A stretch of DNA of 64,000 bases from Alsobacter ponti (GCF_024294805.1 NZ_JANCLU010000001.1:186001-250000); one strand, 5' to 3'; positions 19,064 to 28,111 are shown, counted from the stretch's first letter. Made by a program: numbers and translations. Notes: generated from the sequence alone by a model not told the origin.

Positions 19064-20130
19064 GTCCTGGCATCCCGGCGGGTGAATTCCACGCGGTAGC
19101 GCGTCGCCAGCCCGCCGACCAGCACGCAGAGCAGCGCCATGGCGACCACGAGGTCGGCGAGATAGTTGGAGACGCCGATGGAGCGGCTCATCGTGTCCGC
19201 GCCCACGAACACCCCGGCGACGAAGATCGAGGCCGGGATCACGCCCAGCGGCGACAGGCCGGAGAGCATCGCCACGACGATGCCGGCGTAGCCGAAGCCG
19301 GGCGACAGGTCCGCCGTGAGATAGCCCTTCAGCCCCGCCACCTCGCACGCGCCGGCGAGCCCGGCGCACGCGCCCGACAGCAGGCCGACGCGCAGCATGG
19401 TGCGGGTGACGGGCAGGCCGGCATAGCGCGCGGCGGGCGCGTTCTCGCCGACGGCGCGGATCTCGAAGCCCCAGACGGTGCGGTCGATCATCAGCTGCGC
19501 CAGCACGGCGGCGACGACGGCGATGCCGAAGCCCCAGTGCAGACGCATCTTGTCGACGATCTTGGGCAGCACCGCCTCGTCGACCAGGGGCTCGGACTGC
19601 GGCCAGCCCAGCCCCATCGGGTCCTTCATCGGGCCTTCCAGCATCATCTGCACGAACAGCAGCACGATGAAGTTGAGCAGCAGCGTCGTCACCACCTCGT
19701 CAGCCGAAAAGCGCAGCTTGAAGACGACGGGCGCGAGCATCAGGAGCGCGCCGGCCGCCGCGCCCGCCAGCAGCACCAGCGGCACGAGGGCCGGCGCGGG
19801 CAGCGACACCGCGCCCGTGCCCACCGCCACGGCGGCGAGCGCGCCGGCGTAGAGCTGGCCCTCCGCGCCGATGTTCCACAGCCGGGCGCGGAACGCGATG
19901 GCGGCGGCGAGGCCGGTGAAGATCAGCGGCGTGGCGCGCGACAGCGTCTCGGTGAAGGCGAACAGCGAGCCCGCCGCGCCCTCGGCCATCAGGCGGAACG
20001 CGCCGGCCACCGGGGCGCCGGTGAGCGCCAGCGGCACGGCGGTGAGCGCCAACGCCGCCAGCGCCGCGCCGACCGACGCCACCGCCGACAGCCAGAGCGG
20101 GGGATTGTCGCGCCGCGCCAGCCGGATCAT
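19060..20130 (-). CDS. BMP-type nucleoside ABC transporter permease (first)
   Basis: 356-residue permease (YufP-like). About nine hydrophobic segments; family signatures RLWNIGAEGQLYAGALAA, FSADEVVTTLLLNFI and GFGYAGIVVAMLSGLSPLG. The start overlaps the end of the ATPase gene (ATGA at 20127-20130), and its stop overlaps the start of the second permease, so the three are translationally coupled. Confidence 0.93.
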   Translation of the reverse strand: MIRLARRDNPPLWLSAVASVGAALAALALTAVPLALTGAPVAGAFRLMAEGAAGSLFAFTETLSRATPLIFTGLAAAIAFRARLWNIGAEGQLYAGALAAVAVGTGAVSLPAPALVPLVLLAGAAAGALLMLAPVVFKLRFSADEVVTTLLLNFIVLLFVQMMLEGPMKDPMGLGWPQSEPLVDEAVLPKIVDKMRLHWGFGIAVVAAVLAQLMIDRTVWGFEIRAVGENAPAARYAGLPVTRTMLRVGLLSGACAGLAGACEVAGLKGYLTADLSPGFGYAGIVVAMLSGLSPLGVIPASIFVAGVFVGADTMSRSIGVSNYLADLVVAMALLCVLVGGLATRYRVEFTRRDART

Positions 20131-21734
20131 GGGGCCCTCCCGCCGGCCGTCTCGAACTCGGGCTCCTGCGTCGTCGGGTCATGCCCGGCCATCATCAGCC
20201 CGACGGCGCGGGTGTCGAGCGTCTCGGTGGCGAAGGAGGGCGTCAGCCGCCCGTGATGGATGGCGGCGATGCGGTCGGCCAGCACGAAGATTTCGTCCAG
20301 GTCCTCGGAGATCAGCAGCACGCCCGCGCCGCGGTCGCGCGCCGCGATGAGGCGGCGGTGGACGTCGGCCGTGGCGGCGACGTCGAGGCCGCGCGTCGGC
20401 TGGTTGGCGAGGATGAGCATGGGCGAGCGCTCCAGCGCGCGGGCGAGGATGACCTTCTGCATGTTGCCGCCGGAGAGCAGGCGGATGGGCGCGTCCGGCC
20501 CGGGGCAGCGCACGTCGAAGGCGGCGATGGCCTCCTCGGCGTGCTCGCGCGCGGCGCGGCGGCGGATGAAGCCGAGGCGCTGGAACGCGCCGTCGCGCAC
20601 GCTCTCCAGCATCAGGTTCTCGGCGATGCTCATGCGCCCGATGCTGCCTTCGCGATGGCGGTCCTCCGGGATGCGTCCGACCCCCCGGCGCACCATCGCG
20701 GCGGGATCGGCGGCGCGGATTGTGCCGCCCAGCACTTCCAGACGTCCGCTGCGGGGCGCGGCGAGGCCGGCGACCAGCGCCGCCAGCGCGCCCTGTCCGT
20801 TGCCGGAGACGCCCGCCACCCCGACGATCTCGCCGCCATGGACGACGAGGCTCGCCTCGCGCAGCGCGCCGCGCCCGCGTTCGCCGTCGGCGCTGGCATG
20901 ATCCAGCACCAGCACCGGCGGGCCGCCGGGCCGGCGCGGCGTGCGCGTCACCTCGATGCTGCGGCCGACCATCAGGTCGGCGAGGGTGGCGCGGTCGCAG
21001 CCGGCGGCGGCGCGGTCGGCGACGAGCCTTCCTCCGCGCAGCACGAGGATGCGGTGGCACAGGGCCACGACCTCGGCCAGCTTGTGGCTGATGAAGATGA
21101 CGGCGAGGCCGCGCGCCGCCAGCGCGCGCACGGTCGCCGCCAGGCCGTCGGCCTCCTGCGGGGTGAGCACGGCGGTCGGCTCGTCGAGGATGAGCACGCG
21201 CGCGTCGCGGTAGAGCGCCTTCAGGATCTCGACGCGCTGCTTCTCGCCCACCGACAGGCGCGACACCGGCGCGTCGAGGTCGACGTCGAGGCCGGAGGAG
21301 GCGGCGATCGCCTCGACCCGGGCGCGCGCGCCGCCGCCGCCATAGGAGAGCCGCCACAGCGATTCCGTGCCGAGCACGATGTTCTCGAAGGCGGTGAGGT
21401 TCTCCGCCAGCGTGAAGTGCTGGTGGACCATGCCGACGCCGGCCCGCAGCGCCGCCTCCGCCGAGCCCGGCGGCAGCGGCGCGAGCGCGCCGTCGGGGCC
21501 GGCCACCGACACCTCGCCCTCGTCGGCGACGTAGTGGCCGAAGATGATGTTCATCAGTGTCGTCTTGCCCGCGCCGTTCTCGCCGAGCAGGGCGACGATC
21601 TCCCCGGGCGCGACCTCGAAGCCGATGTCGTCGTTGGCGATCAGCGGGCCGAAGCGCTTGGTGATCCCGCGCAGCGACAGCACCGGCCGGGCCGGCGCGC
21701 GCGCCTCGGCCTGCGGGCCCCGCGCGGCGCTCAT
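20127..21734 (-). CDS. BMP-type nucleoside ABC transporter ATP-binding protein (tandem)
   Basis: 535-residue protein with two nucleotide-binding domains, like RbsA/YufO. First domain: Walker A LLGENGAGKTTLM, LSVGEKQRVEILKAL signature, VLILDEPTAVLTP. Second domain: a degenerate Walker A (GVSGNGQGALA), LSGGNMQKVILARALE signature and LILANQPTRGLD, the sequence typical of BMP-family ATPases. The start ATG 21734 gives a short Ala/Pro linker before the first beta strand. A 106-bp gap with two stem-loops separates it from the binding-protein gene. Confidence 0.94.
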   Translation of the reverse strand: MSAARGPQAEARAPARPVLSLRGITKRFGPLIANDDIGFEVAPGEIVALLGENGAGKTTLMNIIFGHYVADEGEVSVAGPDGALAPLPPGSAEAALRAGVGMVHQHFTLAENLTAFENIVLGTESLWRLSYGGGGARARVEAIAASSGLDVDLDAPVSRLSVGEKQRVEILKALYRDARVLILDEPTAVLTPQEADGLAATVRALAARGLAVIFISHKLAEVVALCHRILVLRGGRLVADRAAAGCDRATLADLMVGRSIEVTRTPRRPGGPPVLVLDHASADGERGRGALREASLVVHGGEIVGVAGVSGNGQGALAALVAGLAAPRSGRLEVLGGTIRAADPAAMVRRGVGRIPEDRHREGSIGRMSIAENLMLESVRDGAFQRLGFIRRRAAREHAEEAIAAFDVRCPGPDAPIRLLSGGNMQKVILARALERSPMLILANQPTRGLDVAATADVHRRLIAARDRGAGVLLISEDLDEIFVLADRIAAIHHGRLTPSFATETLDTRAVGLMMAGHDPTTQEPEFETAGGRAP

Positions 21735-21784
21735 CGGCGGGCCGCGCCGGGACGATCCCGCCGCGACGCGGCGGGGCGGAAGCG

Positions 21785-21838
21785 GCCGGCGGAGCGAGCC
21801 GCCGGCGCTGTCGGACGATCGGTCACGAGGGACCGTCC
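21785..21838 (-). other. paired stem-loops between binding protein and ATPase genes
   Basis: Perfect 8-bp stem GCCGGCGG / CCGCCGGC (21785-21792, 21799-21806, loop AGCGAG), and a second interrupted one (GGAC 21813-21816 with GTCC 21835-21838 enclosing CGGTC 21820-21824 / GACCG 21831-21835). No T run. Such hairpins in ABC operons often stabilise or attenuate mRNA so that the binding protein is made in excess; that role is inferred. Confidence 0.45.
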
Positions 21839-21840
21839 GG

Positions 21841-22854
21841 TCACATGGTCGACTTGGGCTCGGCGTCGTTGACGTCGACGCGGAACAGGCCGTCGGCGAT
21901 CTCCTTCTCCTTCGCCTGCACCAGCGCGGACACGTCGGCGGGCACCAGCGCCGGGTCGAGCGGGGCGAGGCTCGCGCCGCCATAGGACATGTAGCTGAAC
22001 TGCCCGTAGTCGATCGGCTCGAACGTGCCGGCGGTGACCGCCTTCACGGCGCGGTCGATGGTCGGCTCCATGTGCCACAGGGCGGAGGCGAGGATGACGC
22101 CCGGATAGTCCTTGGCGGTGTCGATGACGTTGCCGATCGCCTTGACCTTGCGCTCCTTGGCCGCGTCGGTGACGCCGAAGCGCTCGGCGTAGAGAATGTC
22201 CGCGCCCTTGTCGATCATGGCGAAGGCGGCCTCCTTCGCCTTGGGCGGGTCGTACCAGGAGTTGATGAAGGAGACGAGGAACTTGACATTCGGGTTGACC
22301 GACTTCGCGCCCTCCATGAAGGCGTGCATCAGCCGGTTGACCTCGGGAATGGCGTAGCCGCCCACCATGCCGATGACATTCGACTTGGTGGTCTTCCCGG
22401 CCACCATGCCGGACAGGTAGGACGGCTCGTGGATCCAGTTGTCGAACACCGCGAAGTTCGGCTTGGTCGGTCCGAAGGACGAGCCCATCAGGAAGGCGAT
22501 CTTGGGGTAGTCCGCCGCCACCTTGCGGGCGGCGCGTTCCACCGCGAAGGCCTCGCCGACGATCAGGTCGTTCCCCTCCTGCGCGTACTGGCGCATGACG
22601 CGCTCGTAGTCGGTGTTGGCGACGTTCTCGGAGAACTTGTACGTCACCTCGCCGCGCGCCTGCGCCGCCTTGAGCGCCTTGTCGATGCGCGACACCCATT
22701 GCTGCTCGACGGGCACGGTGTAGATGGCCGCGACCTTGATCGGCGGCGTCTTCTGCGCAAAGGCCGTGCCGCCGGTCGCGGCGAGCGCGGCGAAGCCGGC
22801 CCCGAGGCCCAGCGCGGCGCGGCGGTTGAGGTCGGCGGTGATCCTGCTCGTCAT
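21841..22854 (-). CDS. BMP family ABC transporter substrate-binding protein
   Basis: 337-residue periplasmic binding protein of the basic-membrane-protein (Med/PnrA-like) family, which binds nucleosides or related bases. From ATG 22854 the N-terminus is MTSRITADLNRRAALGLGAG..., a twin-Arg-like signal ending in AFA-QK. Mature protein features: KVAAIYTVPVEQQWVSR, TDYERVMRQYAQEGNDLIVGE, and KTTKSNVIGMVGGY. First gene of the operon that goes on to ATPase, two permeases and the base-degrading enzymes. The exact ligand is unknown. Confidence 0.93.
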   Translation of the reverse strand: MTSRITADLNRRAALGLGAGFAALAATGGTAFAQKTPPIKVAAIYTVPVEQQWVSRIDKALKAAQARGEVTYKFSENVANTDYERVMRQYAQEGNDLIVGEAFAVERAARKVAADYPKIAFLMGSSFGPTKPNFAVFDNWIHEPSYLSGMVAGKTTKSNVIGMVGGYAIPEVNRLMHAFMEGAKSVNPNVKFLVSFINSWYDPPKAKEAAFAMIDKGADILYAERFGVTDAAKERKVKAIGNVIDTAKDYPGVILASALWHMEPTIDRAVKAVTAGTFEPIDYGQFSYMSYGGASLAPLDPALVPADVSALVQAKEKEIADGLFRVDVNDAEPKSTM

Positions 22855-22967
22855 GGTCGTCCCCCTGGTCGGCCCCTGAATCGCCGGAGTGTCACGCGGG
22901 ACGAGGGCCAAATCAACGCGAAAGCCCGCCGCGCGGGGCGCTGTCCACCGCCGCCGGGGGGAGGCGG

Positions 22968-23228
22968 CTACGCCCGCCAGCCCGGCTCGGCGTCGGGAGG
23001 GGCGGGCGAACCGTCCCGGCCGGTCCGGATCGCCGCCTCCAGGGCGCGCCAGCGCGTGACGATGCGGTCATCCCAGGGCGCGCGGTCGAAGGCGCGGCGC
23101 GCCTCTTCCACCAGCACCTGCAGCTCGATGACGAGCTGTTGCGTCTCGGGCGTGCCGGGCGCGCGGGCCATGGCGTCGAGCACCGCGTCGAGCGCGACGA
23201 GGTCGAGCGGCCGATCGATGAAGCGCAT
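22968..23228 (-). CDS. small hypothetical protein
   Basis: 86-residue soluble, mostly helical protein from ATG 23228 (MRFIDRPLDLVALDAVLDAMARAP). No family recognised, no signal peptide or membrane segment. It lies between the nucleobase operon and the AI-2E-family permease, divergent from the latter. A near-consensus EcfG-type promoter is placed correctly upstream (23284-23309), which supports it as a real gene. Confidence 0.6.
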   Translation of the reverse strand: MRFIDRPLDLVALDAVLDAMARAPGTPETQQLVIELQVLVEEARRAFDRAPWDDRIVTRWRALEAAIRTGRDGSPAPPDAEPGWRA

Positions 23229-23283
23229 GGCGTCGTTGTCCTTCGCGGGGCCGGCGGCGTGCCGGGGCTCATTCCGGCGGGCC

Positions 23284-23309
23284 AACTTCCGGGAGCCGCC
23301 GGGCGTTCC
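23284..23309 (-). promoter_or_regulatory. near-consensus EcfG-type promoter
   Basis: Minus strand GGAAC (23309-23305), 17-bp spacer, AGTT (23287-23284). One mismatch to consensus, at the weakest position. Reads towards the 86-residue protein, back to back with a perfect match reading the other way. Confidence 0.45.
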
Positions 23310-23322
23310 AGGCAGGCGGGCG

Positions 23323-23348
23323 GGAACGTCGCCGCGCGCGCCCGCGTT
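23323..23348 (+). promoter_or_regulatory. EcfG-type general stress promoter
   Basis: GGAAC at 23323-23327, 17-bp spacer, CGTT at 23345-23348: perfect consensus, 29 bp before the permease ATG. Confidence 0.72.
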
Positions 23349-23377
23349 GGCGGCCGGGGGAGTACGGGACCTGATCG

Positions 23378-24451
23378 ATGCCGACGACCGACGGTTCCGC
23401 TCCGTCTTCCACCCATTCGGACACCTTCGCCCGCCGCGTAGCGGTGGCGGTGTGCATTGCGCTCGGCATCGGCGCGCTGGCGGCGCTGCTCGTCGAGCTG
23501 TCGCAGGTGCTGCTGCTCATCTTCGGCGCGGTCGTCGTCTCGACCGTTCTGCACGCCATCGGCGATCCCATCGCCCGCCGCACCGGCATCCCGCGCGTCT
23601 GGGCGCTGCCGCTGTCGGCGCTGATCGTGCTCGGCGTCGTCGGCGGCACGCTGTGGTTCCTCGGCGCGCAGGTGGCGGGGCAGCTCGCCCAGGCCGCTCA
23701 GGCGGCGGAGTCCGCCATTCCGAAGGTCGGCCACGCCCTCGGCGTGCCGGACCTCGAGGCGGTGATCGCGTCCGAGTTCCAGCGGCTGGCGGGCGGCGAC
23801 ATGCTCGGCCGCGTCACCTCGCTGGGCGCGACGGCGCTGGGGGCCGCCACCGACCTCCTGATCGTGCTGTTCGGCGGCGTCTACATCGCGCTGACGCCGC
23901 GCCTCTACCGCGACGGGTTCGTAATGCTGCTGCCGCAGGCCGCGCGCGCCAAGACGTCGCGCGCCTTCGACGCCGCCGGGCGGGCGCTCAAGCTCTGGCT
24001 GCTCGGGCAGTTGTTCGCCATGGTCATCACCGGCGTGCTGACGGGGCTGGCGCTGTGGTTCATCGGCGTGCCGGCGGCGGCGGGGCTGGGGCTCATCGCC
24101 GGCGTGCTCGAGTTCATCCCGCTGCTCGGCCCCTTCCTCGGCGCGGCGGCGGGCATCCTCGCGGCGGCGGGCATGGGCACGTCGGCGCTGATGTGGACCA
24201 TCGCCGCCTTCCTGGCGATCCAGCAGATCGAGTCGAACGTCATCCAGCCCATCGTGACGCGCCGCTCGGTCGAGATTCCGCCCGCGCTGCTGCTGTTCGC
24301 CGTCATCGCCTTCGGCGCGATGCTGGGCGTGCTCGGCGTTATTCTCGCCGTGCCGCTGACGGTCGTCCTCTACGTGCTCGTCAAGGCGCTCTACGTGCGC
24401 GAAGTGCTCGACGAGCCGACCAGCGTGCCGGGGGAGGCGAAGCCCGGCTGA
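23378..24451 (+). CDS. AI-2E family (PerM-like) transporter
   Basis: 357-residue polytopic membrane protein of the DUF20/AI-2E exporter family. About eight hydrophobic segments: a cluster near the N-terminus, then a soluble stretch at roughly 100-140, then the helical C-terminal half. Family marks are PLSALIVLGVVGGTLWFLG and LEFIPLLGPFLGAAAG followed by NVIQPIVTRRSVEIPPALLLF. Members include an AI-2 exporter, sodium/proton exchangers and proteins of unknown role, so the substrate is open. A consensus EcfG-type promoter upstream suggests stress induction. Its TGA abuts the stop of the convergent gene. Confidence 0.9.
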   Translation: MPTTDGSAPSSTHSDTFARRVAVAVCIALGIGALAALLVELSQVLLLIFGAVVVSTVLHAIGDPIARRTGIPRVWALPLSALIVLGVVGGTLWFLGAQVAGQLAQAAQAAESAIPKVGHALGVPDLEAVIASEFQRLAGGDMLGRVTSLGATALGAATDLLIVLFGGVYIALTPRLYRDGFVMLLPQAARAKTSRAFDAAGRALKLWLLGQLFAMVITGVLTGLALWFIGVPAAAGLGLIAGVLEFIPLLGPFLGAAAGILAAAGMGTSALMWTIAAFLAIQQIESNVIQPIVTRRSVEIPPALLLFAVIAFGAMLGVLGVILAVPLTVVLYVLVKALYVREVLDEPTSVPGEAKPG

Positions 24452-26860
24452 TCAGGGCAGGGCGCGCAGATGCCGCACGGGGCGTCCCGGCGCGACGGAC
24501 TGGGCGGCCGCCGCGATGGCGTTCGCGTCGATGCCGAAGTGGCGGTAGAGGTCGGCGAGCGAGCCGGTCTGCCCGAAATGCTCGACGCCGAGCGCCCGCA
24601 GGCGGTGGCCGTGCACCGAGCCGAGCCAGGCCAGCGTCGCCGGGTGCCCGTCGATCACCGTCACCAGGCCGCAATCGCGCGACAGCGGCGCCAGCAGGCG
24701 CTCGACATGGCTCATCGCGCCGGTCTGGCCGCGCTGGCGGGCGCGCTCCGCCGCCGTCCAGCCGGCGTTGAGGCGGTCGGCCGAGGTGATGGCGAGCAGG
24801 CCGACGTCGCGGCGGTCCTCGCCGATCAGCCCGGTGGCGGCGATCGCCTCGGGGGCGATCGCGCCCTGATAGGCGATCACCACTTCGCAGTTCGGGCCCG
24901 GCGGGCGCAGCCAGTACGCCCCGTCGATGATGGCGGCGGCCAGCTCCGGCGTCATGGCCCGGCCGGGCTGCTCGACCGGCCGCGTCGACAGGCGCAGGTA
25001 GACGGAGCCGCCGGTCTCGTCGCGCAGCCAGCTCTTTTCCTCGATCGGCCTGTCGTCGTGCTCGCCCTCGCCGTGGCGCTGCATGTAGTCGAAGGCGAAG
25101 CGCATCATCACCGCCAGCTCGTCGACGAAGGCGGGCTCGAAGGCGCAAAGCCCGTCCTGGGCCAGGCCGATCAGCGGCGAGGAGATCGACTGGTGCGCGC
25201 CGCCCTCCGGGGCCAGCGTCACGCCCGAGGGCGTCGCGACCAGCAGGAAGCGCGCATCCTGGTAGCAGGCGTAGTTGAGCGCATCGAGCCCGCGCGCGAT
25301 GAACGGGTCGTAGAGCGTGCCGATGGGCAGCAGGCGCTCGCCGAAAAGCGAGTAGGACAGGCCCAGCGCGGACAGCGCCAGGAACAGGTTCATTTCGGCG
25401 ATGCCCAGCTCGAGGTGCTGGCCGGTGGGCGAGAACTCCCATTTCTGCGCCGAGGCGATGCGCTCCTCGCGGAACGTGTCGGCCATCGAGGCGCGGGCGT
25501 AGAGTCCGCGCCGGTTCACCCACGGGCCGAGATTGGTCGAGACGGTGACGTCCGGCGAGGTGGTGACGATGCGCTCGGCCAGCGGGCCGCCGGCGCGCGC
25601 GATCTCGTCGAGGATGCGGCCGAAGCCCATCTGCGTCGAGACGACGGGCTGCGTCGCGGCCTCCAGCGTGGCGGGCACCGGGATCGCCGGCGCGTCGAGC
25701 CGGCGGCGGCCGCGGGCGTGGAAGGGCGAGCGGGCGATGAACGCCTCCAGCTCGCGCCGCGGAAGGGCGAGGCCCTCGAACTTGTCCCATTCGTGCCCGG
25801 GCCGGACGTTCATGCCGGCGCGGAACTGGTCCATCTGCGCCGGGGTCATCAGGCCGGAGTGGTTGTCCTTGTGGCCGGCGAGCGGCAGGCCGTGGCCCTT
25901 GACGGTGTAGGCGATGAAGCAGACCGGCCGGTCGTGGTCGATGCTCTCGAACGCCTCCAGCAGGGTCGGCAGGTCGTGGCCGCCGAGATTGGTCATCAGC
26001 GCGGCCAGTTCCTCGTCGCTGCGCCGCTCGATCAGCTTCGTCACGGGCCCCTGGTCGCCGAGGTCGTCGAGCAGGCGCTTGCGCCAGGCCGCGCCGCCCT
26101 GGAAGGTCAGCGCCGAATAGACCTGGTTGGGGCAGGTGTCGATCCACTCGCGCAGGCGCTCGCCCCCGGGCTCGGAGAAGGCCTGCCGCATCAGCGAGCC
26201 GTGCTTCAGCGTCACGACGTCCCAGCCCATCGAGCGGAACAGGGCCTCGAAACGGGCGTACAGCCCCTCGCGGATCACCGCGTCCAGGCTCTGGCGGTTG
26301 TAGTCGATGATCCACCACGTGTTGCGGACGCCGTGCTTGAAGCCCTCCAGCAGCGCCTCGAAGATGTTGCCCTCGTCGAGCTCGGCGTCGCCGACCAGGG
26401 CGATCATGCGGCCTTCCGGCTCGTCGCCGCCCCAGCCGTGCGCCCTGACGTAGTCCTGCGCCAGCGAGGCGAACAGCGTCTGCGCCACGCCGAGCCCGAC
26501 CGAGCCGGTCGAGAAGTCGACATCGTCGACGTCCTTGGTGCGCGAGGGATAGCTCTGCGCGCCCTTGTAGCCGCGGAAATTCTCCAGCTTGTCGCGCGTC
26601 TGCAGGCCGGCCAGGTACTGGATGGCGTGGAACACGGGACTCGCGTGCGGCTTCACCGCCACGCGGTCGTGCGGGCGCAGCACGGCGAAATAGAGCGCCG
26701 TCATGATGGCGGCGAGCGAGGCGGAGGACGCCTGATGCCCGCCCACCTTCAGCCCGTCCTCGTTGGTCCGCACATGGTTGGCGTTGTGGATCATCCACGA
26801 TGCGAGCCACAGCACCTTTCGATTCAGCTCCGTGAGCGGCGGCAGGCGGGGATCGGACAC
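24452..26860 (-). CDS. homodimeric 2-oxo-acid dehydrogenase E1 / transketolase-like enzyme
   Basis: 802-residue thiamine-diphosphate enzyme in the AceE/MdeB group. Visible features: HASPVFHAIQYLAG (His), ThDP-Mg motif VGDAELDEGNIFEALLEG...NTWWIIDYN, and the pyrimidine-domain segment LELGIAEMNLFLALSALGLS with TPSGVTLAPEGGAHQS. It starts with GTG 26860 after an AGGAGG. AceE is about 890 residues; this shorter form is like MdeB (2-oxobutyrate dehydrogenase E1). There is no E2 or E3 gene beside it, so the partner must be elsewhere. Pyruvate, 2-oxobutyrate or a transketolase-type reaction remain possible. Confidence 0.85.
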   Translation of the reverse strand: MSDPRLPPLTELNRKVLWLASWMIHNANHVRTNEDGLKVGGHQASSASLAAIMTALYFAVLRPHDRVAVKPHASPVFHAIQYLAGLQTRDKLENFRGYKGAQSYPSRTKDVDDVDFSTGSVGLGVAQTLFASLAQDYVRAHGWGGDEPEGRMIALVGDAELDEGNIFEALLEGFKHGVRNTWWIIDYNRQSLDAVIREGLYARFEALFRSMGWDVVTLKHGSLMRQAFSEPGGERLREWIDTCPNQVYSALTFQGGAAWRKRLLDDLGDQGPVTKLIERRSDEELAALMTNLGGHDLPTLLEAFESIDHDRPVCFIAYTVKGHGLPLAGHKDNHSGLMTPAQMDQFRAGMNVRPGHEWDKFEGLALPRRELEAFIARSPFHARGRRRLDAPAIPVPATLEAATQPVVSTQMGFGRILDEIARAGGPLAERIVTTSPDVTVSTNLGPWVNRRGLYARASMADTFREERIASAQKWEFSPTGQHLELGIAEMNLFLALSALGLSYSLFGERLLPIGTLYDPFIARGLDALNYACYQDARFLLVATPSGVTLAPEGGAHQSISSPLIGLAQDGLCAFEPAFVDELAVMMRFAFDYMQRHGEGEHDDRPIEEKSWLRDETGGSVYLRLSTRPVEQPGRAMTPELAAAIIDGAYWLRPPGPNCEVVIAYQGAIAPEAIAATGLIGEDRRDVGLLAITSADRLNAGWTAAERARQRGQTGAMSHVERLLAPLSRDCGLVTVIDGHPATLAWLGSVHGHRLRALGVEHFGQTGSLADLYRHFGIDANAIAAAAQSVAPGRPVRHLRALP

Positions 26861-27010
26861 GGACGGGCCTCCTCTGGGTGTTCGCGATCCTGTCCCGGCC
26901 GGAGCCGCCGCTCAAGTCCCGATTGACCGGTCCGGCCGTCTCCCTACGATGCGGCGGCGACGCCGCGCCGGCGACGCGCCTGCAGACCGCCCGATTCGAG
27001 AGCCCGATTC

Positions 27011-27964
27011 ATGCCCGCCTCCGCCGCCAAGTCGACCATCGCGCTGATCGGCGTTCCGCTCGAGCTGGGCGCCGGCGCGGCCGGCACCGTGATGGGGCCG
27101 GCGGCGCTGCGCACGGCCGGCCTGCGCGCCGCCATCGCCGGGCTCGGCCACCACGTCGTGGACGAAGGCGACATGGACGTGCCCCACGCCGTACCCGAGT
27201 TCGCGCCGGGCGAGCTCGCCAATTGCCGCAACCTCTCCGACGTAGCGGCCTGGACCGGCGAGATCCACGACCGCGCCCTCTCACTGCTGGCGAGCGGCGC
27301 GCTGCCGATCTTCATGGGCGGCGACCATTCGATCGCCATGGGCACGATCAGCGCCGTGTCGCGCTTCTGCGCCGAGGCGGGGCGGCGGCTGGTGGTGCTG
27401 TGGCTCGACGCCCACGCCGACTTCAACACGCCGGCGACGTCCCCCTCGGGCAACATGCACGGCATGTCCGTGGCGTTCCTGTGCGGCGAGCCGTCGCTGA
27501 CGCCGGTGCTGGGCGAGCGCGCCTTCCCGGCGCTGGCGGCGGGCGACATCCACCTGTTCGGCGTGCGCTCGGTCGACGCCGAGGAGCGGCGGACGCTGGT
27601 GGAGCGCGGCGTCGACTGCGTCGACATGCGAATGATCGACGAGTTCGGCATGTCCGCCCTGCTGCGCGGCATCCTCGACGGGCTCGACCCCGAAACGACG
27701 CACCTGCACGTCAGCTTCGACGTCGATTTCCTCGACCCGGAGCTCGCCCCCGGCACGGGGACGACCGTGCCCGGCGGCGCCACCTACCGCGAGGCGCACC
27801 TCGTGATGGAGATGCTGCACGACAGCGGCCTGGTGCGCTCGCTCGACATCGTGGAGTTGAACCCCTTCCTCGACGACCGCGGCAAGAGCGCCCGCGTGGC
27901 GGTCGATCTGGTCGGCAGCCTGTTCGGCCGCTCGATCGTGCACCGGCCGTCGCCGCGTGCGTAG
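27011..27964 (+). CDS. rocF: arginase
   Basis: Hydrolyses arginine to ornithine and urea with a two-manganese site. 317 residues. The metal motifs are intact: GGDHSIAMGT, WLDAHADFNTP, SFDVDFLDPELAPGTGT, and the C-terminal DIVELNPFLDDRG. GNMHGM supports arginase rather than agmatinase or formiminoglutamase. Divergent from the E1-like gene (150 bp between), with minC next downstream. There is no ornithine cyclodeaminase or urease in the window. Confidence 0.95.
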   Translation: MPASAAKSTIALIGVPLELGAGAAGTVMGPAALRTAGLRAAIAGLGHHVVDEGDMDVPHAVPEFAPGELANCRNLSDVAAWTGEIHDRALSLLASGALPIFMGGDHSIAMGTISAVSRFCAEAGRRLVVLWLDAHADFNTPATSPSGNMHGMSVAFLCGEPSLTPVLGERAFPALAAGDIHLFGVRSVDAEERRTLVERGVDCVDMRMIDEFGMSALLRGILDGLDPETTHLHVSFDVDFLDPELAPGTGTTVPGGATYREAHLVMEMLHDSGLVRSLDIVELNPFLDDRGKSARVAVDLVGSLFGRSIVHRPSPRA

Positions 27965-28111
27965 CGATGTGCGCGGCGCGACTTGCGCGCGCGGCGGGAA
28001 CGGTGTTCCTCAATCGAGTGGCATCGTGATTCGCGGCCCCGCCGCCGCTTGCCCCCGGAGCGCCGCCCGGCTGCGCCCGGGCGACGCCGGGCCTTCAGGC
28101 AGGACAGAGAC

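Noticed and set aside
27997-28009. GGAAC-GGT-GTTCC inverted repeat upstream of minC, first taken as an EcfG-type -35
   Set aside because: No CGTT at 16-17 bp on either side, and the palindrome is short.
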